A stretch of 64,000 nt of DNA from the NCBI GenBank assembly GCA_902798545.1, contig CADBWQ010000008.1, positions 62,001 through 126,000 on the forward strand, written 5' to 3'. A program made the translations under genes and the position numbers. This stretch comes from Oscillospiraceae bacterium. GTDB taxonomy: Bacteria > Bacillota > Clostridia > Oscillospirales > Oscillospiraceae. The notes beneath the pieces were generated by a model, which was not told the origin of the DNA, did no database searches, and saw only the letters and a list, made by a program, of their open reading frames with translations. Numbering within the stretch: the first letter of the stretch is position 1; each line of letters begins with the position of its first letter. Positions 51,859 through 60,340 of this stretch are shown here, piece after piece.

Positions 51859-52818
51859 TCATTCCGGTTCCGGCTGCTGCAGGGCAACCCGCAGGACGAA
51901 TTCCTCGTCTTCGATTCGGCAGGAGAGGGTCCCATCATAGTGCTCAGCCAGATACCGCATGTTCCGAAGCCCGTAGACGTGATTCCCGGGGTCGTCCTTT
52001 GTCGTCGCGGGGAGGCCGTCGCGCAGATTCGGCGCCGTCAGGAAGGTGTTGCGCACGGAGAGGACCACGGTGTTTCCCCGTTGGGAGGCGTGCAGGCGGA
52101 TAGAGCGGCGCTCTTTCTCCGGGATGCGGCGGCAGCTCTCAATGGCGTTGTCCATGGCGTTCCCGATCAGGGTACAGAGATCCAGGGGCTTCACAAAGTC
52201 CAGCAGATGCCCATCCAGATAGGGGATGCACACGATGTCCTCCGCTGCGCAGGCCGCCAGCTTTTCACCCAAAATCACGTCCACCACTGCATTGCCCGTG
52301 GAGACGGCGGTTCCATAGGGTTCGATGCTCTCCATGAGCTGTTCAATGGAAGTGTTCAGTTCCTGCTCACCGCCCTTATGAGCCCGCAGGTAGAGCAGAA
52401 AGTTTTTCATGTCGTGGTACTTGCGGTTAAGTTCGTCGGCGTCCTGCAGTTTCTGCTCAAAGATTGCCTGTTGCTGACGCAAAACGTTTCTCATCTGTTC
52501 CTCCTGTCGCTTTTCATACTCGCTGGAGGAATGGCCGATCTCGGCGGCCAGAGTGATGACCGCAATGAGACAGCAGACGGTCATGAGAATCTGTTCGAGC
52601 TTGTTGTCCTGACTGAGGCTCTGCCCCACAATGGTGCGAATGTAGAGAAAGGGAATCACAATGGTCGCGGCGAGCACAATATCATACACACTCAGGCGGA
52701 TCTTGTTGATTTCGGGCATGAACCGCCGGATTCCACAGACCAGTCCGCATTCCAGAAGAGAAAGAGCCAGAATGAAGGGAATACGCAGCGTGAGATGCCC
52801 TTCATAGAGATAATTCAT
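51859..52818 (-). pseudogene. GHKL-type sensor histidine kinase, N-terminally truncated
   Basis: The readable part is 319 aa from MNYLYEGHL. It has three TM segments (about residues 8-28, 42-60 and 70-88), a coiled stretch, the phospho-acceptor region KYHDMKNFLLYL near 137, the N-box NAMDNAIESC near 228, and the G-box HVYGLRNMRYLAEHYDG near 281-297. Relatives (AgrC/quorum-type sensors) usually have six or seven TM helices, so the first half of the sensor is missing. Upstream of about 52818 the minus-strand frame has no sensor-like sequence, and the plus strand there instead encodes the end of another protein. A response regulator gene is also absent. It could still be expressed from a cryptic start. 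Confidence 0.7.
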
Positions 52819-52891
52819 CCCCCAGAGCTGCCGGGAGACGCTCGGCCTGCCCGCCGAGGAAGAGACCGGCGGCTGGGGCGGCAAGAAGTAA
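52814..52891 (+). pseudogene. C-terminal remnant of a lost protein, probably a flavoprotein
   Basis: A short frame ends at TAA 52889-52891 with RETLGLPAEEETGGWGGKK and is cut off about 20 residues upstream by a stop at 52811. The next gene, a two-cluster ferredoxin, follows after 18 bp with a good RBS. This tail looks like the end of a redox protein that was encoded with the ferredoxin, for example an AprA- or fumarate-reductase-like subunit (inference). The rest of the gene is gone. Confidence 0.5.
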
Positions 52892-52909
52892 GGGAAAGGA
52901 GATACGAAC

Positions 52910-53182
52910 ATGAGTGTTGCAAGATTTGACCTGAACAAATGCATCGGCTGCAAGTCCTGCGTGACCGTCTGCCCGATGGACGTCTTCCGCTTTGACGAAA
53001 AGGCGAACAAATCTGTCATCGCCTATCCCGAGAACTGCCAGAGCTGCGGACAGTGCTTTGTCAACTGCCTGGGCCGGTCGCTCACCATCGTCAACGACAT
53101 GTACGGCTATGCCCAGACCAGCTATCGCGCGGCCACCACGGTCGCCATGAACCGGACTGCACAGAAGGTCATCGACCGGTAG
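52910..53182 (+). CDS. Ferredoxin-like protein with two 4Fe-4S clusters
   Basis: A 90-aa iron-sulfur protein. The first cluster motif is CIGCKSCVTVCP near residues 11-22 and the second is CQSCGQCFVNC near 44-54. A C-terminal extension rich in Tyr, Thr and Ala follows. The form resembles AprB-like electron-transfer subunits that work with a flavoprotein. AAAGGAG lies 10 nt before the ATG. Its presumed partner has been lost except for its last residues, so the gene may be a leftover. Confidence 0.85.
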   Translation: MSVARFDLNKCIGCKSCVTVCPMDVFRFDEKANKSVIAYPENCQSCGQCFVNCLGRSLTIVNDMYGYAQTSYRAATTVAMNRTAQKVIDR

Positions 53183-53218
53183 TTTCCAATCTAACTAATA
53201 AGATGAGGTATTAAATAC

Positions 53219-53224
53219 TATAAT
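53219..53224 (+). promoter_or_regulatory. -10 element of the candidate 6S-like RNA
   Basis: A perfect TATAAT lies about 10 nt upstream of the predicted RNA's first stem; the -35 region (TAATAA at 53196-53201) is poor. Confidence 0.4.
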
Positions 53225-53230
53225 TGCAAA

Positions 53231-53400
53231 AATATTGTTTCATTGCTGCGGGTGAAGTGCCAGGTGGTTTCCGCGACACGATGCGAGTGGACGCATTGCC
53301 GGCAGAAATGCAGCGGAGACTGCACTGGCTGCTTAATCTCAGCGTATAGAACAAATAGAGCAATACAGACCCCGCGGTTTGATATGCCGCGGGGTCTTTG
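53231..53400 (+). ncRNA. Rod-shaped structured RNA, candidate 6S RNA
   Basis: The region can form one long rod. The closing stem is 53233-53240 with 53358-53365. A stem at 53244-53248 with 53340-53344 follows. Then comes an open bubble of exactly 10 nt on each side (53249-53258, 53330-53339), a long stem at 53259-53274 with 53313-53329, and an inner hairpin at 53281-53296. A TATAAT box precedes it and a perfect 11-bp hairpin (53367-53377 with 53387-53397) follows. Closing stem, central bubble and terminal stem form the 6S RNA architecture. No protein frame with coding character covers it. The family assignment is tentative. Confidence 0.45.
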
Positions 53401-53425
53401 CACAATTGGATCAGATTCGTACGTA

Positions 53426-53722
53426 TTATCGCCTGGGACCGCCCTGAGGACCACGGCCCTGGGAATGCTGGGCAGGACCACCGGCGCTCTGCGGTCTTCC
53501 GGCATGCTGACGGGCTGGTTCGGGGGCTTTTCTCTGCGGTTCCGGCCGACGGATGGTCCGCCTTGGCTCTGCAGGCTGTGGATCAATGTGAGGCCGAAAG
53601 CTGCGCTGATACTTCGGCGGCTCCGGCTGATAATTGAGGTGGAACAGGCGTTCCAGGAGAGAGGGCTTCTTATACCGGCGGTAGGTCTTGATGCGGTTGG
53701 CTACCGGTATAACACGGGAAGT
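53426..53722 (-). pseudogene. Start-less reading frame, C-terminal fragment of an unknown basic protein
   Basis: A 98-codon minus-strand frame is bounded by stops at both ends and has no usual start codon. Its product is protein-like at first (RIKTYRRYKKPSLLERLFHL) and then becomes a Pro/Arg/Gln/Gly-rich tail ending in GGPAQHSQGRGPQGGPRR. Such tails are common at the C-terminus of nucleic-acid-binding or conjugation proteins. I take it as the 3' remnant of a gene whose 5' part has been lost, adding to the other truncated genes nearby. Confidence 0.4.
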
Positions 53723-53742
53723 TTAGACAAAGCTTAGAAAAG

Positions 53743-53781
53743 AATAACGCTGCAGTCTTTTTCAGAGACCGCAGCGTTATT
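53743..53781. terminator. Hairpin before the DUF3990 gene
   Basis: AATAACGCTGC (53743-53753) pairs with GCAGCGTTATT (53771-53781) and a further GTCT/AGAC extends the stem. It may terminate transcripts from either side. Confidence 0.65.
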
Positions 53782-53871
53782 GATGTGACTTTTATCCATT
53801 GAAGAAGCCCCTGATTTCTGCTATACTTTCTAAATAACAGATGATTCGGGAGAGAAGGGGGTGAACGGATC

Positions 53872-54444
53872 ATGCCAGAGGAGTTAAAAAAACGGGTTTA
53901 CCATACCGGCTATCAGGTGATCGAAAAACCGGATGTTCACTACGGAAGGAAGAACGCTGATTTCGGTCAGGGCTTTTATCTGACAGCACAAAGCGAGTTC
54001 GCAGGGAAATGGGCGAAGGAACGGAAGGGCCAGCAGATCGCCCTGAACACCTATGAGCTGGATCTGACGGGCCTGGAAGTTCAGCGCTTCACCCGTGACA
54101 GCGCGTGGTTTGACTACATTTTCTACAATCGTGCAGGCAGCGCGGATTATGTCAGTGCCGATGTGATCATCGGTCCGATTGCGAATGACACAATCTATGA
54201 TACGCTGGGTATCTTCACCAGCGGGATTCTCAAGAGAGAAGAAGCGCTGGAGCTCCTCATGGTCGGTCCGGAATATGAGCAGATTGCACTGAAGACAGAG
54301 AAGGCCGCGGAGCAATTGGCCTGGAAATCTGCAAGGGTCATAGAGCCGGAAGAAATTGCCGAATTCCGGGACGCGGTCGCGAAGGAACAGGAAGAATATC
54401 TCCGCGCGATTGGCACAGCAATGGAAAACAGGGAGGAAACATGA
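53872..54444 (+). CDS. DUF3990 domain protein
   Basis: A 190-aa protein. Residues 8-150 match the DUF3990 pattern: VYHTGYQVIEKPDVHYGRKN, then DFGQGFYLTAQSEFAGKWA. The YHTG...F..GFYLT layout resembles the ADP-ribosyltransferase fold, so an NAD-dependent transferase or toxin-like function is possible, but no activity is established for this type. The gene is followed by and overlaps the CoA-transferase gene. It is not flanked by an obvious antitoxin. Confidence 0.75.
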   Translation: MPEELKKRVYHTGYQVIEKPDVHYGRKNADFGQGFYLTAQSEFAGKWAKERKGQQIALNTYELDLTGLEVQRFTRDSAWFDYIFYNRAGSADYVSADVIIGPIANDTIYDTLGIFTSGILKREEALELLMVGPEYEQIALKTEKAAEQLAWKSARVIEPEEIAEFRDAVAKEQEEYLRAIGTAMENREET

Positions 54445-55739
54445 TGCAAGGAGAAAACTCCGGTGTCCCGGTACACGGTACCGTGGAAGACGCCCTGAAA
54501 CTCATTCGCAGCGGCGACGTGATTGCGACGCCCTGTTACGCCAACGAACCGTCCATCTTTCTGAGCCGGCTTCACACCGTTGCGGCATCTCTGGAGGGGG
54601 TGCAGCTCTGGTCAACCAATCCTGTACAGGCCTATCCGGTCATCACGGACCCGTCTCTGAACGGACATATTGATATTCTGAGCATTTTTTACGGCGCTGC
54701 CAGCCGCAGCGGGCACCCCCTGAAGCGAATCAGCCTGGCGCCCACCAACCTGAGCGCCTCGGGGCCGGTTCAGGTCCATACCGCAAAGCCGACCGTCTTT
54801 GTCGCGGCGGTCACACCCGCGGACGCCGACGGCAATGTGCACCTGTCGGTGGACCTGCAGTATTCTCTCGACTGCATGGAAGCTGCGGATCGCATCATTT
54901 TCGAGATCAATCCGAGGCTTCCCATGACTTTCGGAGAGACAGCGATGCCGCTCACAACGGCGGATCTGGTCTATGAGGCGGACACACCCCTGACCTGTGC
55001 GCCGGAGATCCGCTCCACAGCGGTGGAGAAGGCCATTGCCGACTACGTCGTGTCTTTGGTGAATGACGGCGACTGCATCCAGATCGGCATCGGCGGCACA
55101 CCGAATGCTGTCGGTCAGGCGCTTTCCACAAAGCATGATCTCGGCGTCCATACCGAGATGATCACCTCGTCCATCGGGGAACTGATTCGCAAGGGCGTGA
55201 TCACCAACCGGAGGAAAAACTTCTGCACGGGGAAAACGGTCGGTGCCTTTGCCTGGGGTGACCAGGCGCTCTATGATCTCATGGACGGCAATCCAGACTT
55301 TCTCCTGAAGCGATCCTCCTGGGTCAATGACCCCTTTGTGATCGCGCAGAATGACAACATGGTCTCGATCAATACCGCGCTTCAGATCGACCTGACCGGA
55401 CAGGTGTGCTCCGAGAGCATCGGACCCCGGCAGTACTCCGGCAGCGGCGGTGCTTTCGACTTTGCATACGGCGCGTATCGCTCCAGAGGCGGGCGCAGTA
55501 TCATTGCCATAAACTCTACGGCAAAGAACGGCAGTATTTCCAAAATCCAGACCTCGCTCACACCGGGTGCCATTGTCACCATCAGCCGCAATGTGGTGGA
55601 TTATGTGGTCACCGAATACGGGATTGCCAAGCTGCGGGACCGCACGGTGCGCCAGCGGGTAGAAAACCTGATTGCCGTCGCGCATCCGGATTTTCGTGCT
55701 CAGCTCCGGGAGGAAGCGGAGAAGAACATGCTCTGGTGA
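54441..55739 (+). CDS. Acetyl-CoA hydrolase/CoA-transferase family protein (Cat2/4HB-CoA transferase type)
   Basis: A 432-aa CoA-transferase. The glycine-rich QIGIGGTPNAVGQAL near residue 214 binds CoA. The catalytic Glu lies in VHTEMITSSIGEL near 236. SGSGGAFDFAYGA near 335 and YVVTEYGIAKLR near 388 are conserved in 4-hydroxybutyrate, butyrate and acetate CoA-transferases. It swaps CoA between short acids, probably in fermentation. Either ATG at 54441 or 54444 could be the start; the second is better spaced from GGAGG. Overlap with DUF3990 is 1-4 bp. Confidence 0.88.
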   Translation: MMQGENSGVPVHGTVEDALKLIRSGDVIATPCYANEPSIFLSRLHTVAASLEGVQLWSTNPVQAYPVITDPSLNGHIDILSIFYGAASRSGHPLKRISLAPTNLSASGPVQVHTAKPTVFVAAVTPADADGNVHLSVDLQYSLDCMEAADRIIFEINPRLPMTFGETAMPLTTADLVYEADTPLTCAPEIRSTAVEKAIADYVVSLVNDGDCIQIGIGGTPNAVGQALSTKHDLGVHTEMITSSIGELIRKGVITNRRKNFCTGKTVGAFAWGDQALYDLMDGNPDFLLKRSSWVNDPFVIAQNDNMVSINTALQIDLTGQVCSESIGPRQYSGSGGAFDFAYGAYRSRGGRSIIAINSTAKNGSISKIQTSLTPGAIVTISRNVVDYVVTEYGIAKLRDRTVRQRVENLIAVAHPDFRAQLREEAEKNMLW

Positions 55740-55780
55740 CGGAATTTGACAGAGCAGAGACAAAGAGATAAAGAATAAAA

Positions 55781-55809
55781 GCGCCGTGGTCCGAATAGGA
55801 CCACGGCGC
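55781..55809. terminator. Bidirectional terminator
   Basis: A perfect 12-bp stem GCGCCGTGGTCC / GGACCACGGCGC (55781-55792, 55798-55809) lies between the convergent CoA-transferase and MATE genes. Confidence 0.85.
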
Positions 55810-55822
55810 AGTTTGCCTGATG

Positions 55823-57202
55823 TTATTCCAGCGCTGACAGATGACGGCGACGGCGGACAGAATGAGCATAATAAATAAGCTCCACCGTACAGCAGCAAAA
55901 CCAGCCGACCGGGTATCCGAAGCCAACGATCCTGGGGGTGTTGGTGACGAAGTGCGTTACCAGATAGAGGTAGATCTGCCGCACACCGACAAAGGTGCTG
56001 AGCATGATGATCATGGGGCCGCGGGAGTCACCCCGACCGCGCAACGCGCCGGCCAGAACGTGGTTGACACAGTTGAAAAGCAGAAAGGGAACATTGGTAC
56101 GGATAAAGAGCACGCCGTATTCGATGACTTTCGGATCGGGAGAGAACAGCCGCACCGCAGCAGGCGCATAGATCATCAAAACGGCAATGATGACTCCGGT
56201 GACCCCGCTGGTCAGCAGCATCGACGTTACCGTACCTTGGTCGGCTCGCTGCTCCTCCCGGGCACCGACATTCTGGCTGACGAAAGTGGTGGCGGCCATC
56301 GCCATACTTTGAATGGGCAGCAGAATGAACTGGTCCAGCTTGTTATAGCTGCTCCAGCCGGCCATCACATCCGAACCGAAGTAGTTGATATAGCTCTGGA
56401 CAAAGATGTTGGAGAACGCGGTGATGACAGACTGGATTCCGGTGGGAAGGCCGATGGCAAATATTTTACGAAGAATGGGGAAATCCAGCTTCAGCTCCTT
56501 CCAGTCAAGACGATAGATTTCACCTGTCCTTGTCAGCAGACCCAGAATCAGGATGGCAGAGACAAATTGAGAAAGGATCGTCGCAACGGCAGCACCGGCA
56601 ATGCCGGCCTTCAGCACAATGATAAAGAACAGGTCGAGAACAATGTTCAGGATGCTGGTGAGAATCAGAAAATAGAGAGGACGAATCGAATCGCCGACGG
56701 CGCGAAGAATACCGCTGCCCATATTGTAGATCAGCAGCCCGGAGATACCGGCCAGATAGATTCGCAGATAGGCAGCCGCGTCCCGAAATACATCGTCCGG
56801 GGTGTTCATCATGCGGAGAAGGGGGTTCACAAGGATCACGCCCGCCACGGAAAACAGCAGACTCAGCAGAAAGGTTGCGGCAAAGGTGGTTTCAATCGCC
56901 TTATGAAGACCTCTTGTGTTCCCGGCACCGAAAAACTGGCTGATTACCACGCCGGCGCCGACGGAAAACCCGTTGAAGAAAAAAACCATCATATTGACGA
57001 TCATGGTAGTCGAACCAATGGCTGCCAGCGCCTGCTTACTGACAAAGTTCCCGACAATGACCGAGTCCACCGTGTTGTAGAGCATCTGAAAGACATTGCC
57101 CAGCATGAGCGGGAGGGCAAAACCGATCAGCAGACGGAGGATGGAGCCCTCCGTCATGTTGTGGGTAACGGTTTCAGTTTTCCGGTGAACACTCTTAAAC
57201 AT
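55823..57202 (-). CDS. MATE-family efflux transporter (second copy)
   Basis: A 459-aa, twelve-TM exporter. It has the same family signatures as the gene at 17528 (PLMLGNVFQMLYNTVD near residue 33, VGNFVSKQALAAIGSTT near 52). It carries no C-run/G-run element and no structured leader, so the two paralogues are regulated separately. It lies downstream of the amidohydrolase gene on the same strand, 41 bp away, and may be co-transcribed. Substrate unknown. Confidence 0.87.
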   Translation of the reverse strand: MFKSVHRKTETVTHNMTEGSILRLLIGFALPLMLGNVFQMLYNTVDSVIVGNFVSKQALAAIGSTTMIVNMMVFFFNGFSVGAGVVISQFFGAGNTRGLHKAIETTFAATFLLSLLFSVAGVILVNPLLRMMNTPDDVFRDAAAYLRIYLAGISGLLIYNMGSGILRAVGDSIRPLYFLILTSILNIVLDLFFIIVLKAGIAGAAVATILSQFVSAILILGLLTRTGEIYRLDWKELKLDFPILRKIFAIGLPTGIQSVITAFSNIFVQSYINYFGSDVMAGWSSYNKLDQFILLPIQSMAMAATTFVSQNVGAREEQRADQGTVTSMLLTSGVTGVIIAVLMIYAPAAVRLFSPDPKVIEYGVLFIRTNVPFLLFNCVNHVLAGALRGRGDSRGPMIIMLSTFVGVRQIYLYLVTHFVTNTPRIVGFGYPVGWFCCCTVELIYYAHSVRRRRHLSALE

Positions 57203-57243
57203 CGAAGCCTGTCCCTGCCGATCCTGATCTTTCTGTTTTTTGT

Positions 57244-58395
57244 TTACGCTCTGCGATAGACCACCTGTCCGTCGATGATGGTTACCTCCGCTTCGCCGCC
57301 GATGCTGGAAAGCGGATCCGCGGTCCAGATGACCACGTCCGCGTCCTTTCCGACTTCGAGGCTGCCCACCCGGTCTTCAATCCCGAGACTCCGGGCCGGA
57401 TTGATGGTAATAGCTTTCCAGGCCTCGGTTTTGTCAAGACCGGAGTTCACGGCTAGACCGGCGCACATCGGCAGATACTGCAGCGGGATCACCGGTGCAT
57501 CTGTGATGATGCTGACACAGAGACCCGCCCGGTTCAGTATACCGGGGGTGGTGAAGCTCTTGTTGGCGAGTTCAATTTTGGACTTGTGTCCGAGGCTGGG
57601 GCCGATGAACACGGGAAAGTTTTCCTCAGCCAATTCGTCGGCAATCAGCACACCATCCGTACAGTGGTCCAGCGTTGCACGAAGCCCGAATTCTTTGGCT
57701 ATCCGGACTGCGGTGAGAATGTCATCCGCACGGTGGCAGTGGCACTTCAAAGGAATCTCGCCCGCCATGACAGGCAGCATAGCTTCCAGCTTCATGTCAA
57801 AGGTGGGTTCTTTTCCGGCAAGTTTGTCGTCACGATAGCGCCTGGCTTTGAACAGAAGTTCGCGGAGGAGCGCCGCAGTACCCATGCGGGTCATCGGGGC
57901 TTTGCTTCCGGCTTTCCCGTAACAGCCCTTGGGATTTTCACCAAAAGCACATTTCATGGCGGCGGGGTCTTTCAGAATCATCTTGTCCACCCGTTTTCCG
58001 TACAGCTTGATAACAGCGAAGGTGCCGCCCACCACGTTGGCGCTGCCCGGACCGGTACAGGCGGTGGTCACGCCGCCCTGGATTGCGTTTTTAAGCCCCT
58101 CATCCAGTGGATTGATGGAATCGATCGCCCTCATCTGGGGAGTGATGGGATCGACCATCTCGTTAAAGTCAGCGCCCTCCCAGGCCATTGCCTCGTTGTC
58201 CAGACCAACGTGGCAGTGTGCCTCAACACAGCCAGGCGTAACAAGATGACCCCGGGCGTCAATGATTTCGGCGTCCAGCGGTGCGAGAATATCTGTGCCG
58301 ATGGCTGTGATTTTCCCACCGTCGAGGAGCAGGCAGCCATTTTCAATCTCTTCTCCGACAATTGGAAGAATATGCGCGTTTCTGATGAACAACAT
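57244..58395 (-). CDS. Amidohydrolase (imidazolonepropionase-like)
   Basis: A 383-aa TIM-barrel metal hydrolase. The N-terminal VTPGCVEAHCHVG near residue 56 carries the HxH metal ligands, CHCHRAD near 211 and LDHCTDGV near 237 supply further His, and the catalytic Asp is in SIITDAPVI near 293. The C-terminal sandwich ends with GSLEVGKDADVVIW. Substrates in this group are cyclic amides or N-acyl compounds. I prefer the ATG at 58395; 58419 is an alternative with a poor RBS. Confidence 0.85.
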   Translation of the reverse strand: MLFIRNAHILPIVGEEIENGCLLLDGGKITAIGTDILAPLDAEIIDARGHLVTPGCVEAHCHVGLDNEAMAWEGADFNEMVDPITPQMRAIDSINPLDEGLKNAIQGGVTTACTGPGSANVVGGTFAVIKLYGKRVDKMILKDPAAMKCAFGENPKGCYGKAGSKAPMTRMGTAALLRELLFKARRYRDDKLAGKEPTFDMKLEAMLPVMAGEIPLKCHCHRADDILTAVRIAKEFGLRATLDHCTDGVLIADELAEENFPVFIGPSLGHKSKIELANKSFTTPGILNRAGLCVSIITDAPVIPLQYLPMCAGLAVNSGLDKTEAWKAITINPARSLGIEDRVGSLEVGKDADVVIWTADPLSSIGGEAEVTIIDGQVVYRRA

Positions 58396-58582
58396 GCTTG
58401 TTTCAACCTTTCTTTCCATTCCATGGGCAGGCGCTACAGGCCTGATTTGAAAATCGGAGAGATCAGGACCGGATGCCTGCTGATATTAGTATAGTATAGC
58501 ACGTCAGCCCGCTTCGCGCAACGCGAGAGCGCAACACAGGCAATAAAACGGAATAGATCCTGTATATGGAATGAAAAAATAC

Positions 58583-58610
58583 TTGTTTTTTGGGCCGTAA
58601 TGTGTATAAT
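58583..58610 (+). promoter_or_regulatory. Promoter of the Opp/Dpp-type operon
   Basis: TTGTTT (58583-58588), 16 nt, TATAAT (58605-58610), about 140 bp before the binding-protein gene. There is no C-run/G-run element here, unlike the importers of the metal island. The rest of the gap 58420-58749 shows nothing recognisable. Confidence 0.55.
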
Positions 58611-58749
58611 TCAACTATGGTAAAATAAAATGTGTCCTAAATATGCTCTGAAAAAAACCAAGGATCTCCAATATACGGGTGCTCCATGACAGAAGGCGGA
58701 GGCAGAGCTTATCCAGGTACACAAAACTATCAGACAAAGGAGACGAACC

Positions 58750-60261
58750 ATGAAACGTTATCTGGCATTCGTGCTCGCCGTTGTGCTGTGCCTGTCTCTG
58801 GGCATCACCGCACAGGCTGCCGGCAGTGAGAAAGACAAGGAAGTTCTCCGCGTTGCGGCCAACGCTGAAGCCTCCACGCTTGATCCCGCACAGACCACTG
58901 ACGCATCCTCCCAGCAGATCTTCAACAACATCTTTGAGACCCTGGTCTACGAGGATGAGGATCATAACATTGTCGGCAAGCTCGCCGAGAGCTATGAGCA
59001 GGTCGACGATGTCACCTATGTCTTCCAGCTGCGCCAGGGCGTGTACTTTACCAATGGCGAAGAGCTGAAAGCCAGCGATGTTGTTTTCACCTATACCCGC
59101 GGCGCTGAGTCTCCCAAAATCGCCTCCTACTTCCGCGATGTTGCCTCCGTTAAGGCGACCGGTGACTATGAGGTGACCATCACCCTCAGCAAGCCCTCCG
59201 CTCCCTTCCTCGCCGGACTGACCTTTGCCTCCACTGGCATCGTCAACGAGAAAGCTATCACCGAAGCGGGTGAGAACACCGGCACCCAGCCTGTCGGCAC
59301 CGGTCCATACAAGCTTCAGGTCTGGGACAAGGGCGTAAAGCTGGTCCTTGAGCGCAATGAAGAGTACTGGGGCGAGAAGCCCGTCTTCCGCACAGTCCAA
59401 GTTGTTGCAGTCCCCGAGAGCACCAACCGTACCATCGAGCTGGAGAGCGGCAATGTGGATATCGCTCTCGAGATCCCGACCACCGACCTCAACCGTGTCC
59501 GTGATACCGAAGGCCTCCAGCTGCTTGAGCAGCCCGCCCGCGCCACCACCCTTCTGGGCATGAACTGCAGCAAGGCACCTCTGGACGATGTCCGCGTCCG
59601 TCAGGCCATCTCCCACGCACTGGATGTTCCCACCCTGGTGAAGGCCATCAAGGGCGACACTGTGGAAGTAGCCTACAGCGAGATCAGCTCCAATATGAAA
59701 TACTACAAGGAAATCACAGAGTCCCATGACTACGATGTGGAAAAGGCCAGGGAGCTTCTGAAGGAAGCCGGCTATGAAGACGGTTTTGAGATCTCCATTC
59801 TCGTCGACGAGAAGAAGGAAAACCTCGACATCGCGACCGTGGCGCAGCAGATGCTGCAGGCCGTAGGCATCAAAGTGAAGATCAACACCATGGAGTTTGC
59901 AACCATGTGCGCAGAGGCCTATGCCGGCAACTCCGAGCTGTTCATCGTCGGCTGGGGCAGCGGCACCATGGATCCGGACACCGTCCTGTTCAACTGCTTC
60001 CACTCCTCCAATGCGGTGGACGGCGGCAACAACTGGGCCCGTTTTGTGAATGACAAGGCCGATGAACTGCTGGAAAAGTCCCGTGTCGTCTTTGACGATG
60101 ACGAGCGTGCCGCGGTCTACGGCGAGATTCAGGATCTGCTGGCCGAGGAATGCCCCTGGATCAACATCTGGGTCCGCAAGTACTTTGTCGGCATCGGCGG
60201 CAATGTGGATTCCATGGTCATGGATCCCAACAGCTGCTACGCCTACTACAAGGTCAAGTGA
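58750..60261 (+). CDS. Family-5 extracellular solute-binding protein (Opp/Dpp type)
   Basis: A 503-aa binding protein. It has a Sec signal peptide (residues 1-24, cut near AQAAG) and no lipobox Cys. The mature part begins EVLRVAANAEASTLDPAQT, typical of oligopeptide/dipeptide/glutathione-binding proteins. VRQAISHALDV near 283 and GVYFTNGEELKASDVVFTYT near 97 are conserved. It feeds the downstream permeases and ATPases. A strong hairpin after the gene (60278-60309) probably lets it be made in excess over the membrane parts. Confidence 0.88.
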   Translation: MKRYLAFVLAVVLCLSLGITAQAAGSEKDKEVLRVAANAEASTLDPAQTTDASSQQIFNNIFETLVYEDEDHNIVGKLAESYEQVDDVTYVFQLRQGVYFTNGEELKASDVVFTYTRGAESPKIASYFRDVASVKATGDYEVTITLSKPSAPFLAGLTFASTGIVNEKAITEAGENTGTQPVGTGPYKLQVWDKGVKLVLERNEEYWGEKPVFRTVQVVAVPESTNRTIELESGNVDIALEIPTTDLNRVRDTEGLQLLEQPARATTLLGMNCSKAPLDDVRVRQAISHALDVPTLVKAIKGDTVEVAYSEISSNMKYYKEITESHDYDVEKARELLKEAGYEDGFEISILVDEKKENLDIATVAQQMLQAVGIKVKINTMEFATMCAEAYAGNSELFIVGWGSGTMDPDTVLFNCFHSSNAVDGGNNWARFVNDKADELLEKSRVVFDDDERAAVYGEIQDLLAEECPWINIWVRKYFVGIGGNVDSMVMDPNSCYAYYKVK

Positions 60262-60277
60262 TCGATTCGCTTTTTCC

Positions 60278-60309
60278 GGGGGTGCGGCATGACACAGTGC
60301 CGCACCCCC
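60278..60309 (+). terminator. Attenuating hairpin after the binding-protein gene
   Basis: A perfect 12-bp stem GGGGGTGCGGCA / TGCCGCACCCCC is followed by a mixed TCTTGATTATT, so partial termination is likely, typical between binding-protein and permease genes. Confidence 0.75.
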
Positions 60310-60340
60310 TCTTGATTATTTGACAGCCGGAGGAACGCCA

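Noticed and set aside
53243..53737. A 164-codon plus-strand open frame
   Set aside because: It covers the candidate RNA and its terminator and is antisense to the better minus-strand frame. Composition is not protein-like.
53872..54444. Toxin-antitoxin system based on the DUF3990 gene
   Set aside because: No small partner gene lies next to it; the overlapping neighbour is a metabolic CoA-transferase.
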